Source: Clostridia bacterium (GTDB lineage: Bacteria; Bacillota; Clostridia; Oscillospirales; CAG-272). From it: a stretch of DNA of 57,683 nt. Shown in pieces: positions 36,106 through 46,488 of the stretch (position 1 is its first letter; each line of letters opens with the position of its first letter). The stretch is taken from NCBI GenBank assembly GCA_017502915.1, contig JAFVUB010000013.1:1-57683 (forward strand), written 5' to 3'. The notes beneath the pieces were generated by a model. It did no database searches, had not been told where the DNA came from, and worked only from the letters and a program-made list of their open reading frames with translations. Made by a program: the position numbers and the translations under genes.

Positions 36106-37830
36106 TTACGAGCGCCAAAGCATCGCATAAAATCCTTCCTGTGCAAGGAGAGATTCGTGAGTTCCCTGCTCGATCACTCGACCGTCCCTCATAACGAGTA
36201 TAAGATCGGCATCACGAACGGTGGAGAGTCTGTGGGCGACCATAAAGCTGGTACGCCCCACCGTCATCTTGTCAAAGCACTCCTTGATCTTGATCTCGGT
36301 TCGAGTGTCTATCGACGAGGTTGCCTCGTCGAGTATCAGCATCGGCGGTGATGCCAGCATAACTCTTGCAATGCAGATCAGCTGCCGCTCTCCCTCCGAA
36401 AGCGTTCCAACCGAGTCTATTTCGGTATCATACCCATCAGGAAGCCTTGAAATAACTCCGTGAACTCTGGCGTTCTTGGCGGCGGCGATTATCTCCTCGT
36501 CACTCGCGTTCGGCTTCCCGAGCGCTATATTTTGACGAACGGTTCCCGGCATCAGCCAGGTGTCCTGCAGGACCATTCCATACGCGGCTCTGAGCGAGTG
36601 CCTCGTGAACTCGCGGCAATCTTGACCGTCTATCAGAACTCGACCCGAGTCAACGTCGTAAAAGCGCATAAGAAGATTGATAAGCGTCGTTTTTCCGCAG
36701 CCCGTCGGACCGACTATCGCGACCTTCATTCCCTGCTTGACGTCGAGCGAAAGCTCTTCGATCAAGGGCTTGTCCTTACTGTACGAAAAGCTGACGCGAT
36801 CGAGCGTTACGTTCCCCTTCACCGATTCAAGCTCGGAGTCGGAATCGGCAGGCTCGGGCGTGGCGTCGGTCAGCTCAAATATACGTTCGGCGGCGGCTAT
36901 TGCGCCCTGAAGCTCGGTGACAACGCCCGAGATCTCGTTGAAGGGCTTGGTGTACTGATTTGCATAAGACAGCATACGTGTCAGCATACCGACGGTAAAT
37001 CCGGGATTTGCGACCGCCGTCAACGCTCCGACGAGGGCAACGACGGCATATACCACGCTATTGACGAATCTCGTGACCGGATTCGTCAGTGATGACCAGA
37101 AGGTAGCCTTGAGCGAGGCGGTGCGAAGGGTCTCGTTACCTTTGTCAAACTCTGCCTGAGTTATATCTCTGCGAGAGAATGCCTGAACCGTTTTTTGACC
37201 GTTTATCATTTCGTTGATAAAGGCGGTCTGCTCTCCGCGCAAAGTCGCCTGCTTTCGGAAAAAGCCGTACGTCTTTTTTGCAACCAGTCTCGCGGCGACC
37301 AACGAAAGCGGTGTTACCAGCACGACAGCCAACGCGATCAACGGTGAGTTTACCATCATCATAACGAGAGTTGCCGCTATGGTGGCAACGCCCGTGAAGA
37401 GCTGAGTAAATCCGGTCAGAAGTCCGTCTCCGACCTGCTCGGCGTCGGCGGTGACACGGCTTACTATATCTCCCGTTGGCGTTTTATCAAGATACGAAAA
37501 AGGAAGCTTCTGTATCTTATCAAAGGCGGCGCGGCGCAGATCGGTAACCGTTCCGTAGCTTATGCGATTATTAAACAAATTCATAAGATACTGTGCAACG
37601 CCCGCCAAGGCGGTGAATACCGCTATTTTAACGAGTATCCGGGCAATTCCCGAAAAATCAACGTTTCGGTATCCGACAGCCAGATCTACCGCCTCTCCGA
37701 CGAACACGGGGATCATTATTGATGCAGTTACGTACAGAGCGGCACAGATAAGCGTTCCGATCAGCCACCAGCGACGTTTTTTGACCAAGGTAAGTATTCT
37801 TGAAAGGGTGCTCTTTTTGATCTTTTTCAT
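36106..37830 (-). CDS. ABC exporter, membrane-ATPase fusion (canonical half)
   Basis: A 574-residue protein: six membrane segments (about 20-320) then an ABC ATPase domain with GPTGCGKTTLI (Walker A), LSEGERQ (signature), MLILDEATSSID (Walker B with catalytic Glu), and VAHRLS (H-switch). All residues for ATP hydrolysis are present. The start at 37830 has GGGAGG upstream. It overlaps the upstream partner's stop codon by 4 nt. With that partner it most likely forms a heterodimeric exporter of the BmrCD/TM287-288 type; substrate unknown. Confidence 0.9.
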   Translation of the reverse strand: MKKIKKSTLSRILTLVKKRRWWLIGTLICAALYVTASIMIPVFVGEAVDLAVGYRNVDFSGIARILVKIAVFTALAGVAQYLMNLFNNRISYGTVTDLRRAAFDKIQKLPFSYLDKTPTGDIVSRVTADAEQVGDGLLTGFTQLFTGVATIAATLVMMMVNSPLIALAVVLVTPLSLVAARLVAKKTYGFFRKQATLRGEQTAFINEMINGQKTVQAFSRRDITQAEFDKGNETLRTASLKATFWSSLTNPVTRFVNSVVYAVVALVGALTAVANPGFTVGMLTRMLSYANQYTKPFNEISGVVTELQGAIAAAERIFELTDATPEPADSDSELESVKGNVTLDRVSFSYSKDKPLIEELSLDVKQGMKVAIVGPTGCGKTTLINLLMRFYDVDSGRVLIDGQDCREFTRHSLRAAYGMVLQDTWLMPGTVRQNIALGKPNASDEEIIAAAKNARVHGVISRLPDGYDTEIDSVGTLSEGERQLICIARVMLASPPMLILDEATSSIDTRTEIKIKECFDKMTVGRTSFMVAHRLSTVRDADLILVMRDGRVIEQGTHESLLAQEGFYAMLWRS

Positions 37831-39557
37831 ATCGTCGAGCCTCCCTTCTGCGAGTCGCAGATCTCGCGGTAGATCTCGCAATCTGAATAAAGCTCGTCGT
37901 GAGAGCCAACACCGACGATCCGTCCGCCGTCGAGAACCGCGATCTTATCGCAATCCTTAATGCTTTCAACTCTTTGAGACACGATGAAAACGGTCGGAGA
38001 ATAGTCAAGCTCACGAACGGCACGGCGAAGCGCGGCGTCGGTCACGCGGTCAAGAGCCGATGAGGTATCGTCGAGGATCAGGATCTCGGGTCGCCTGACA
38101 AGGGCACGCGCCACGTTAAGACGCTGACGCTGACCTCCCGAAAGATTTCGTCCTCCCTGCTCTATTTTCGAATCGAGCCCGTTCTCCTTTTGGCTGACAA
38201 GCTCGCCGATCTGTGCGGTGCTTAACGCCGCGTATATCTCGTCGTCCGAGGCGTCATCCTTGCCCCACTTAATATTGTCCCGAATCGTTCCCGAAAACAA
38301 AACCGCGTGCTGTGAGGCAAAGCCGATACGCTTTCGAAGCTCGTTGGGTTCAAGTGCTCGAACGTCAACGCCGTCGACGACCACACTACCCTCTTTTACA
38401 TCGTAAAATCTCGGTATGAGCGAGACGAGTGAGCTCTTGCCCGATCCGGTTCCTCCGATTATTCCGACGAGCTCTCCCCGCTCGGCGTCAAGATCGACCT
38501 CGGAAAGAACCTCTCCCGAGGCTCCCGAATAGGCAAAGCTGACACCCTTGAAGCTAACGAAGGGACGAAAGTCGTCAACGTCATATCTCTTCTCGACCGT
38601 CATGTCGGAGCTCTCGTTCATAACGGACGAAATTCGCTTTGCGCACGCCAGTGCTTTCGTTATCGTTATGATAAGATTTGCCATCTTTATCAGCTCAACG
38701 AGGATCTGAGTCATATAATTGTAAAGCGCAACCAGCTCGCCCCGAGTGATCGCGCCCGAGTTGACCTCGGCGGCGCCGTTTTTCAAGAGAATAATAATGG
38801 CAACGTTCACTATAACGTAGGTCAAGGGATTAAGAAGACCGGATATACGCCCTGCTATAAGCTGAAAACGCTTTTGCAAAAGGGCACGACGTGAGAACTC
38901 CTCGCTCTCACTCTCCTCAAGACGAAACGCGCGAATAACTCTTGCGCCGTCAAGATTTGAGCGCAGTTTACCGGTAACCGTGTCCAGCTTGCCCTGCGCC
39001 TTACCGTAGATCGGTATTCCGGCTAAAAGGATAACGAAGATAACGGCAAGAAGGACCGGAATAACGACAGCAAAGGTCACGGTGGCCCTCGGCGCATTTT
39101 TGCCGACAACAAAGGCAAAAGCCATCGCGCCAAACGCAACGAAGGGTGAGCGAAGCAAGAGGCGAAGGGTCAGATTAACACCGGTCTGAACTTGATTAAC
39201 GTCCCCCGTCATACGGGTTATAAGGGTTGCGCTTCCCTTACGGTCGAGCTGGGAATAGCTCAGGCTCTGTATCTTACCGAAAAGAGCCGATCGAAGCTCT
39301 GCCGAAAAGCCGCAGGCGGCTTTAGCGGAAAAATACTGTGCCGTGAGCGAGAAGGCAAGACCGACAGCCCCCATCAGCAAAAGCAAAAGGCACATACGAA
39401 CTATGTACGCATTGTCGCCGTTAGCGATGCCTTGGTCAATGATCCCCGCAACGACGATAGGCACCGCCAGCTCGAGCAGTGCTTCAAAAAGCTTAAAGAG
39501 CGGCGCGATTATCGCCTCTCCCGTATATTTTTTGAGATACTTCAAAAGATCTTTCAT
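37827..39557 (-). CDS. ABC exporter, membrane-ATPase fusion (degenerate half)
   Basis: A 576-residue half-transporter. It has GGTGSGKSSLV (Walker A), LSGGQRQRLNVARAL (signature) and ILILDDTSSALD, where the catalytic glutamate is aspartate, and VSQRVESI, where the H-switch histidine is glutamine. One nucleotide site would therefore be non-hydrolytic, as in heterodimeric exporters. The start at 39557 has GCGGAGAGACTA upstream; the longer frame to 39605 lacks a site and starts inside the promoter. Confidence 0.9.
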   Translation of the reverse strand: MKDLLKYLKKYTGEAIIAPLFKLFEALLELAVPIVVAGIIDQGIANGDNAYIVRMCLLLLLMGAVGLAFSLTAQYFSAKAACGFSAELRSALFGKIQSLSYSQLDRKGSATLITRMTGDVNQVQTGVNLTLRLLLRSPFVAFGAMAFAFVVGKNAPRATVTFAVVIPVLLAVIFVILLAGIPIYGKAQGKLDTVTGKLRSNLDGARVIRAFRLEESESEEFSRRALLQKRFQLIAGRISGLLNPLTYVIVNVAIIILLKNGAAEVNSGAITRGELVALYNYMTQILVELIKMANLIITITKALACAKRISSVMNESSDMTVEKRYDVDDFRPFVSFKGVSFAYSGASGEVLSEVDLDAERGELVGIIGGTGSGKSSLVSLIPRFYDVKEGSVVVDGVDVRALEPNELRKRIGFASQHAVLFSGTIRDNIKWGKDDASDDEIYAALSTAQIGELVSQKENGLDSKIEQGGRNLSGGQRQRLNVARALVRRPEILILDDTSSALDRVTDAALRRAVRELDYSPTVFIVSQRVESIKDCDKIAVLDGGRIVGVGSHDELYSDCEIYREICDSQKGGSTI

Positions 39558-39587
39558 TAGTCTCTCCGCAAATTTCTTATAACAGTA

Positions 39588-39616
39588 ATTATATAACATA
39601 ATCAAGCTTTTTTCAA
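39588..39616 (-). promoter_or_regulatory. Promoter of the ABC exporter operon
   Basis: Minus-strand TTGAAA (39611-39616), 17-nt spacer, TATAAT (39588-39593). Confidence 0.75.
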
Positions 39617-39697
39617 TAGTTGCGGCAACAAATCAAGGAAATTTTATGTTTTTCTCTTTTTTTGCCAAAAAATGCACACAATACCGCCCCCACGGGT

Positions 39698-39726
39698 TTG
39701 ACATGAGGGGAAATGTATGTTATAAT
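39698..39726 (+). promoter_or_regulatory. Perfect consensus promoter for the DUF512-der-obg operon
   Basis: TTGACA (39698-39703), 17-nt spacer, TATAAT (39721-39726). It would give a leader of about 35 nt before AGGAGG at 39753-39758. Confidence 0.92.
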
Positions 39727-39766
39727 AATATATTCATAGGATATCATATTTTAGGAGGCGATAAAA

Positions 39767-41050
39767 ACGGTACTGATAAGCTCGGTCGAGCGTGGGTCTT
39801 TTGCCGAATCGGCAGGAATTTTAGCCGGAGACCTGCTTCTCGCCATCAACAAAAACGAGATAAACGACGTGCTTGATTACCGCTTTTATCTCACCGAGCG
39901 AAAAATAAAGCTCTCGCTGTCCCGTAACGGACAAGCGTTTGAGGTAAGCATCAAAAAGGACGTCTACGACGACATCGGCCTTGAGTTTGAGACGCCGTTG
40001 ATGGATAAAAAACGTTGTTGCAAAAACGGTTGCATCTTTTGCTTTATAGACCAAAATCCCAAGGGAATGCGCGAAACCATCTATTTCAAGGATGACGACT
40101 CACGTCTCTCCTTCCTTCACGGCAACTACATCACGTTGACCAACCTGTCGGATGCCGACGTTGACCGTATCATAAAGATGCGCTTTTCGCCGGTTCGCGT
40201 GTCGGTACATACGACCGATCCCGAGCTTCGTGTCAAGATGATGAAGAACCGTCGCGCAGGCGAGGTGCTGTCCTATCTTGACCGCATAGCCGAGTCGGGG
40301 CTCGAGCTTCACGCGCAGATCGTTCTCTGCCGAGGAGTGAACGACCGAGACGCGCTCGACCGTACCATGAACGATCTGCAAAAATACGTTCCGTCGCTGA
40401 CCAGCGTTTCGGTCGTCCCCGCTGGACTGACCAAGCACCGCGACGGGCTTTACCCGCTCTCGCTTTTCACCGACGAGGAGGCATCGGCAGTTATCGATCA
40501 GGTCAACGCCGTTGGCGAGGAATGCATCAAAAAATACGGAAGCCGAATATTCTTCTGCTCAGACGAGTTCTATCTCACCGCCCGCCGTCCCCTGCCCGAC
40601 TCGGAATATTACGAGGACTACGCGCAGCTTGAAAACGGCGTCGGTATGCTTCGCTCGTTTGAAAACGATTTCAGTGACGAGCTTGAATTCACCGAGCCGC
40701 CGTCAAACGTGCGACGCGTATCGGTTGCCACCGGAGTCGCCGCCTACGACACTCTGAAGCGCTTGACCGACTCGCTGAACGTCGACGGTCTTTCGGTCAC
40801 GGTGTATAAGATAATCAACAATTTTTACGGCGAAAGCGTCACCGTTTCGGGTCTTCTGACCGGTCAGGACCTTGCCGCCCAGCTCGCCGAGCGCGATCTC
40901 GGAGATCGACTTCTGATCCCCGCAAACTGCTTGAGAGACGGCGTTTTTCTTGACGATATGACTCTTGAGGAGCTTTCGCAAAGGCTCAACGTAACGATAA
41001 TCCCCTCGGGCGAGGACGGTGCAGAGTTCCTGCGCTGCCTGCTCGCGTAG
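39767..41050 (+). CDS. DUF512/PDZ-containing radical SAM-like protein with no standard start codon
   Basis: Family members have an N-terminal PDZ-type domain, a radical SAM-like core and DUF512. The N-terminal frame reads TVLISSVERGSFAESAGILAG, then DLLLAINKNEINDVLDYRFYL, a clear PDZ segment running back to about 39767. The core has the CKNGCIFC cluster motif and FCFIDQNPKGMR. AGGAGG lies at 39753-39758, and 8 nt beyond it the codon is ACG (39767), where ATG is expected; other in-frame options are ATA (39761), AAA (39764) and CTG (39773). The GTG at 39869 has no ribosome binding site and would drop the PDZ half. I annotate from ACG and regard the start as unresolved. Conserved neighbour of der. 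Confidence 0.85.
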   Translation, partial: TVLISSVERGSFAESAGILAGDLLLAINKNEINDVLDYRFYLTERKIKLSLSRNGQAFEVSIKKDVYDDIGLEFETPLMDKKRCCKNGCIFCFIDQNPKGMRETIYFKDDDSRLSFLHGNYITLTNLSDADVDRIIKMRFSPVRVSVHTTDPELRVKMMKNRRAGEVLSYLDRIAESGLELHAQIVLCRGVNDRDALDRTMNDLQKYVPSLTSVSVVPAGLTKHRDGLYPLSLFTDEEASAVIDQVNAVGEECIKKYGSRIFFCSDEFYLTARRPLPDSEYYEDYAQLENGVGMLRSFENDFSDELEFTEPPSNVRRVSVATGVAAYDTLKRLTDSLNVDGLSVTVYKIINNFYGESVTVSGLLTGQDLAAQLAERDLGDRLLIPANCLRDGVFLDDMTLEELSQRLNVTIIPSGEDGAEFLRCLLA

Positions 41051-41067
41051 AAAGGACAGTGAAAAAC

Positions 41068-42399
41068 ATGTCAAAACCTATAGTTGCCATAGTCGGACGT
41101 CCGAACGTCGGCAAAAGTACACTTTTTAATAAGCTCATCGGCGAGAGACGCTCGATAGTTGAGGATACCCCCGGGGTCACACGTGACCGCATATACGCCG
41201 ATTGCGAGTGGAACGGACGCTCCTTCGTGCTGATAGACACCGGCGGTATCGAGCCCAAGACCGACAGTATGATTCTTGAAAAGATGCGCGTTCAGGCAGA
41301 GATCGCGATCGAAACGGCGGACGACATCGTTTTTATGACCGACGTTCGCGCGGGTCTTGTAGCAGATGACCGAGAGATCGCCGTAATGCTCAAGCGCTCG
41401 GGCAAGCCGGTCGTCGTTTGCGTAAACAAGTGCGATCGCATTGGAAAGGCTCCGTTTGAGTTTTACGAGTTTTACGAGCTTGGATTCGATATAGACCCGA
41501 TCGCAGTCTCGTCGCTTCACGGAAGCGGATCGGGAGATCTTCTGGACGAGGTCGTTCGCCTTCTCCCCGAGAAGACTGAAAATGAAGCCGAGGACGACAC
41601 CATCAAGGTTGCCGTTATCGGAAAGCCAAACGCCGGTAAATCCTCGATAATCAACCGTATTCTCGGCGAGGATCGCTTGATCGTTTCGGATATGGCGGGA
41701 ACGACCCGTGACGCCATTGACACAAGGTTTGAAAACCAGCACGGTAAATATACCTTTATAGACACGGCGGGTATCAGACGCCAGTCTAAGATCAACGACG
41801 CCATTGAAAAATATTCGGTCCTCCGCGCCCACACGGCGGTCGAGCGCGCCGACGTTTGCCTTATTATGATAGACGCCGGAACGGGCATCACCGAGCAGGA
41901 CGAGCGCATCGCGGGCATCGCGCACGAGGCGGGCAAGCCGTCCATCATCGTCGTAAACAAATGGGATACCATTGAAAAGGACAACAGCACCGTCAAGGCG
42001 TTCACCGATAAAATCCGCGTAGCTCTGGCGTATATGCCCTACGCGCCGATAATCTTCGTCTCGGCAAAGACCGGTCAGCGAGTAGCAAATCTTTTCGAGC
42101 AGATAAACTACGTTTACGGTCAGTCGGTCACCCGTATCACAACGGGTATGCTCAACGACGTTCTCAACGACGCCATGACACGTACACAGCCGCCCTCCGA
42201 CAAGGGAAAGCGACTGAAGATCTATTATATGACCCAGATAGGTATCGCTCCCCCGACCTTCGTTATCTTCTGCAACAACATCGAGCTTTTCCATTTCTCG
42301 TATCAGCGCTATATCGAAAACTGCCTGCGCGCCGTATTTGGCTTTGCGGGAACGCCGATCAAGCTGATCATTCGAATGAAGGGCGACGACAACGACTAA
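41068..42399 (+). CDS. der: Ribosome-assembly GTPase Der (EngA)
   Basis: A 443-residue tandem GTPase required for 50S ribosomal subunit assembly. Two G domains are visible: GRPNVGKST with DTGGIEP in the first, and GKPNAGKSS with DTAGIRRQSK in the second, followed by a KH-like C-terminal domain. The NKCD and NKWD motifs confer guanine specificity. The ATG at 41068 has AAAGGA upstream at 11 nt; a GTG 9 nt earlier is too close to it. Confidence 0.97.
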   Translation: MSKPIVAIVGRPNVGKSTLFNKLIGERRSIVEDTPGVTRDRIYADCEWNGRSFVLIDTGGIEPKTDSMILEKMRVQAEIAIETADDIVFMTDVRAGLVADDREIAVMLKRSGKPVVVCVNKCDRIGKAPFEFYEFYELGFDIDPIAVSSLHGSGSGDLLDEVVRLLPEKTENEAEDDTIKVAVIGKPNAGKSSIINRILGEDRLIVSDMAGTTRDAIDTRFENQHGKYTFIDTAGIRRQSKINDAIEKYSVLRAHTAVERADVCLIMIDAGTGITEQDERIAGIAHEAGKPSIIVVNKWDTIEKDNSTVKAFTDKIRVALAYMPYAPIIFVSAKTGQRVANLFEQINYVYGQSVTRITTGMLNDVLNDAMTRTQPPSDKGKRLKIYYMTQIGIAPPTFVIFCNNIELFHFSYQRYIENCLRAVFGFAGTPIKLIIRMKGDDND

Positions 42400-42413
42400 T
42401 TCTCATCTTTTGA

Positions 42414-43700
<1,287 letters not shown>

Positions 43701-43716
43701 TTTTAAGGAGTACCCT

Positions 43717-44259
43717 ATGAATATCTGGCACGATATTGCTCCCGAGCGCATAAAGCCCGAGGATTTTTCAACCCTTATCGAAATATCCAAGGGAAGCAAC
43801 TGCAAATACGAGCTCGATAAGGACGCCGGAATACTTCGACTTGACAGAATACTTTACACCTCGACTCACTATCCGCAGAACTACGGCTTTATCCCGCGCA
43901 CCTATGCCGACGACGGAGACCCGCTCGACGTTCTCGTCATTTGCGACGCGCCAATTCAGCCTATGACGCTGATACAGGTCTATCCCATTGGAAACATGCG
44001 AATGATAGACGGCGGAAAGCTTGACGACAAGATCATCGCCATTCCCTTCTCCGACCCAAACTACAACCATATCGACGATCTCAAGCAGCTGCCCTCGCAT
44101 ATTTTCGACGAAATAATGCACTTCTTTAAGGTCTATAAGCAGCTTGAGCATAAGACGACCGACGTCCAGTCGCTTTACGGTCGTGAAAAGGCACTTGAGG
44201 TCATATCGGACGCCATTGAAAGCTATAAGCGAAGCTTTGGCAACAAAACCTCTCTTTAA
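43717..44259 (+). CDS. ppa: Inorganic pyrophosphatase (family I)
   Basis: A 180-residue soluble family I pyrophosphatase that pulls biosynthetic reactions forward by hydrolysing PPi. The active-site signature is DDGDPLDVLV, with the conserved YPQNYGFIPRTY upstream and DxxPNYNHIDDL region downstream. AAGGAG precedes the ATG. It is the fourth gene of the DUF512 operon; ABC transporter genes follow after a short leader region. Confidence 0.96.
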   Translation: MNIWHDIAPERIKPEDFSTLIEISKGSNCKYELDKDAGILRLDRILYTSTHYPQNYGFIPRTYADDGDPLDVLVICDAPIQPMTLIQVYPIGNMRMIDGGKLDDKIIAIPFSDPNYNHIDDLKQLPSHIFDEIMHFFKVYKQLEHKTTDVQSLYGREKALEVISDAIESYKRSFGNKTSL

Positions 44260-44267
44260 GGAGTAAG

Positions 44268-44315
44268 GTTTGAAAATAAAATTTCAAACAAGGAAGCTTT
44301 CGCTTATGCGAAAGC
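44268..44315 (+). promoter_or_regulatory. Two adjacent hairpins in the leader of the NatA-like gene
   Basis: Arms 44268-44275 and 44282-44289 (GTTTGAAA/TTTCAAAC), then 44296-44303 and 44308-44315 (GCTTTCGC/GCGAAAGC, TTAT loop). No U-run follows, so they are not a terminator. The first one overlaps the start of a possible leader peptide. Confidence 0.6.
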
Positions 44316-44344
44316 CACGGTCATATTTATGTCACTTGTTGTAA
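44270..44344 (+). CDS. Possible 24-residue leader peptide overlapping the NatA-like start
   Basis: A TTG at 44270 lies 6 nt after a good GGAG (44260-44263). The frame encodes about 24 residues, is basic, and stops at 44342-44344, 16 nt past the start of the downstream ABC ATPase gene, whose own start (44329) has no ribosome binding site. Translation of this short frame could drive the downstream gene by coupling. It could equally be chance. Confidence 0.35.
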   Translation: MKIKFQTRKLSLMRKPRSYLCHLL

Positions 44345-45225
44345 GCGAGCTTACCAAGGTCTTTGGAGAAAAGATCGCGGTCGATCGCATAAGCTTTGAA
44401 ATGGAAAGCTCGGGCGTTTTCGGTCTTATCGGAACGAACGGAGCCGGAAAAACAACGACCATTCGTATGATGCTCGGCATAATGAAGGCAGATCACGGGC
44501 AGTCGCGCTGGAACGGAAAAGCCATTTCGCGCGAAACGTTGAGCTTTGGATATATGCCCGAAGAAAGAGGCATCTACGGAAAGACTCGCGTTCTCGAGCA
44601 GCTCGTGTACTTCGGTATGCTTCGCGGAATGAACCGTACCGATGCCATACGCTCGGCGCAACGCTTGACAGAGCGCCTCGATCTCGTTGAATACCGCGAT
44701 ATGTATGCAGACAAGCTTTCAAAGGGCAACCAGCAGAAGGTTCAGCTGGCAGCAACGCTTATTCACGATCCGACGCTCATAGTTCTCGACGAGCCTTTTT
44801 CGGGTCTTGATCCTGTCAATGCCGAATCTCTCAGCATTCTTATCGGCGAGCTTATCGACGAAAAGAAATACATAGTTATGTCGTCACACCAGATGGCGAC
44901 GGTTGAAAAATACTGCGAAAACCTCGTTCTTTTGCACCGCGGAAAGACAGTCCTTTCGGGGAATCTCAAGCAGATCAAATCGGGATACGGACACACCCGT
45001 CTCGTCGTTGACACCCTGCACGATCCCGAGGATACGGCGCGCTCCTGCGGCCTTTTGCTCAGAGAACGCCGAGCCGACGAGTGTGAGTTTGCCGTTTCCT
45101 GCCGTGAGGATGCCGATCGTTTTTTGGCTGCCCTCGTCAATGCCGGAAACGCTCCGACAAGATACGAGCTTCGCGAGCCGTCTCTCAACGAAATATTTAT
45201 AGAAAAGGCGGGTGAAAAGTCTTGA
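44329..45225 (+). CDS. ABC transporter ATPase (NatA-like)
   Basis: A 298-residue stand-alone ABC ATPase: Walker A GTNGAGKTTTI, signature LSKGNQQKVQLAATL, and IVLDEPFSGLDPVN. The architecture and sequence resemble NatA of the sodium exporter NatAB, with an extra C-terminal regulatory segment of about 80 residues. The ATG lacks a visible ribosome binding site (TCATATTT upstream), hence the leader-peptide idea. Its stop overlaps the permease start. Confidence 0.88.
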   Translation: MSLVVSELTKVFGEKIAVDRISFEMESSGVFGLIGTNGAGKTTTIRMMLGIMKADHGQSRWNGKAISRETLSFGYMPEERGIYGKTRVLEQLVYFGMLRGMNRTDAIRSAQRLTERLDLVEYRDMYADKLSKGNQQKVQLAATLIHDPTLIVLDEPFSGLDPVNAESLSILIGELIDEKKYIVMSSHQMATVEKYCENLVLLHRGKTVLSGNLKQIKSGYGHTRLVVDTLHDPEDTARSCGLLLRERRADECEFAVSCREDADRFLAALVNAGNAPTRYELREPSLNEIFIEKAGEKS

Positions 45226-46475
45226 AGCAGATCCTTCACGTTTTTGCCTTCACCTATAAGGACGGCGCAAGAAAAAAAGCGTTTATCATAACGACGGTTG
45301 TAATGCTCGCCGCGATACTTATCCTCTGCTCGGCACCGCGCGTTCTGATGGCGATCACCGGCGGAGACGTAGACAGTATCACCGACGGAGTCTTCTACAC
45401 CTGTTATATAGCGGACGAGACCGGGCTTTTCGCCCAAGCTGATGCTGCTCTGTATGAAAAGCTCCCGGATACTCATTTCGTTTTTGCCTCGCCCGACGAG
45501 GTTGAAGCGCTTCGCGCCACGATCGGCGACGAAGCAAAGATCTCTTTGATACATATAACGTCTGATCCCGAAGGAAAGATATCCGTCACTCTATACGCCA
45601 AGGATTTTCTAAACGGCGTTGCCGCTAAGACCGACGTTGTATCAACAGTTCTGAGCAATGTATATTCCGAGCGCATTATGTCGAGCGCAGGTATATCCCC
45701 CGACGTTATCGAGCTTTCTCAAACCAAGCTTCAGTGCGCCCTCGTGACCGAGGGAGGAATTACTGTCTCAGGATATGCACTTGGTATGGTCATGATAATG
45801 CTGACCTTCTTTGCAGTTTACTATTACGGATACGGCGTTGCCGCATCGGTGGCAAGTGAGAAATCGTCCCGCGTTATGGAAACTCTGGTCGTTTCGGTCA
45901 AGCCCTCCCGCATACTCGTCGGAAAATGCCTTGGAATGGGTGTCTTGGGGCTGACTCAGTTTGGAGGGGTTATCCTTTTCGCCTTGATCTGCGGAAAGCT
46001 TCTCATCCCCGAGGACTTCGTTTTTATGGGTGAATCGCTTGCCTCTCTTTCGGCGTTCACGCCGAGCTCGGCAATGCTGATACTCCTCTTCTTCGTTCTG
46101 GGATATATGCTTTACGCCTTTATGAATGCAGTCAGCGGGGCTTCTATCGACAAGATAGACGATCTTAACTCGGCTATGATGCCGGTTATGATAATATCAA
46201 TGTGCGCCTTTTATTTCAGCTATTTCACCGTTATTATGGGAACGACCTACGACTATATGGTCAAGCTGGCTATGTATATTCCCTTCAGCGCGCCCTTCGT
46301 TATGCCCTTCGTTCTACTGAACGGCGAGGCAAGCACTGCCGATATACTTATCTCGCTTGCGATCCTCGCCGTAACGATAACCCTTGTGACAGTCCTTTCG
46401 GTCAGAGTATACACCCGATCTGTTATGCACTACGGAAAGAGACTGAAGATCAAGGACGCACTAAAAAACAAATAA
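45222..46475 (+). CDS. ABC-2 transporter permease (NatB-like)
   Basis: A 417-residue membrane protein. One N-terminal hydrophobic segment and a cluster of six in the second half bracket a large extracytoplasmic domain (about 60-180), the ABC2 type-3 layout of NatB. The TTG start (45222) overlaps the ATPase stop codon in TTGA. It pairs with the ATPase as an exporter, possibly for Na+ or a small amphiphile. Substrate is inferred from family only. Confidence 0.85.
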   Translation: MKQILHVFAFTYKDGARKKAFIITTVVMLAAILILCSAPRVLMAITGGDVDSITDGVFYTCYIADETGLFAQADAALYEKLPDTHFVFASPDEVEALRATIGDEAKISLIHITSDPEGKISVTLYAKDFLNGVAAKTDVVSTVLSNVYSERIMSSAGISPDVIELSQTKLQCALVTEGGITVSGYALGMVMIMLTFFAVYYYGYGVAASVASEKSSRVMETLVVSVKPSRILVGKCLGMGVLGLTQFGGVILFALICGKLLIPEDFVFMGESLASLSAFTPSSAMLILLFFVLGYMLYAFMNAVSGASIDKIDDLNSAMMPVMIISMCAFYFSYFTVIMGTTYDYMVKLAMYIPFSAPFVMPFVLLNGEASTADILISLAILAVTITLVTVLSVRVYTRSVMHYGKRLKIKDALKNK

Positions 46476-46488
46476 CAGGAGATAACAA

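Noticed and set aside
39646..39876. 76-codon frame spanning the promoter region before the DUF512 gene
   Set aside because: It runs across a perfect promoter, lacks a ribosome binding site, and is in a different frame from the conserved PDZ segment.
39869..41050. GTG start for the DUF512 protein
   Set aside because: No ribosome binding site, and the conserved PDZ half (from about 39767) would be lost.
44268..44315. The two hairpins before the NatA-like gene as an intrinsic terminator
   Set aside because: No U-run follows, and the next gene has no separate promoter.
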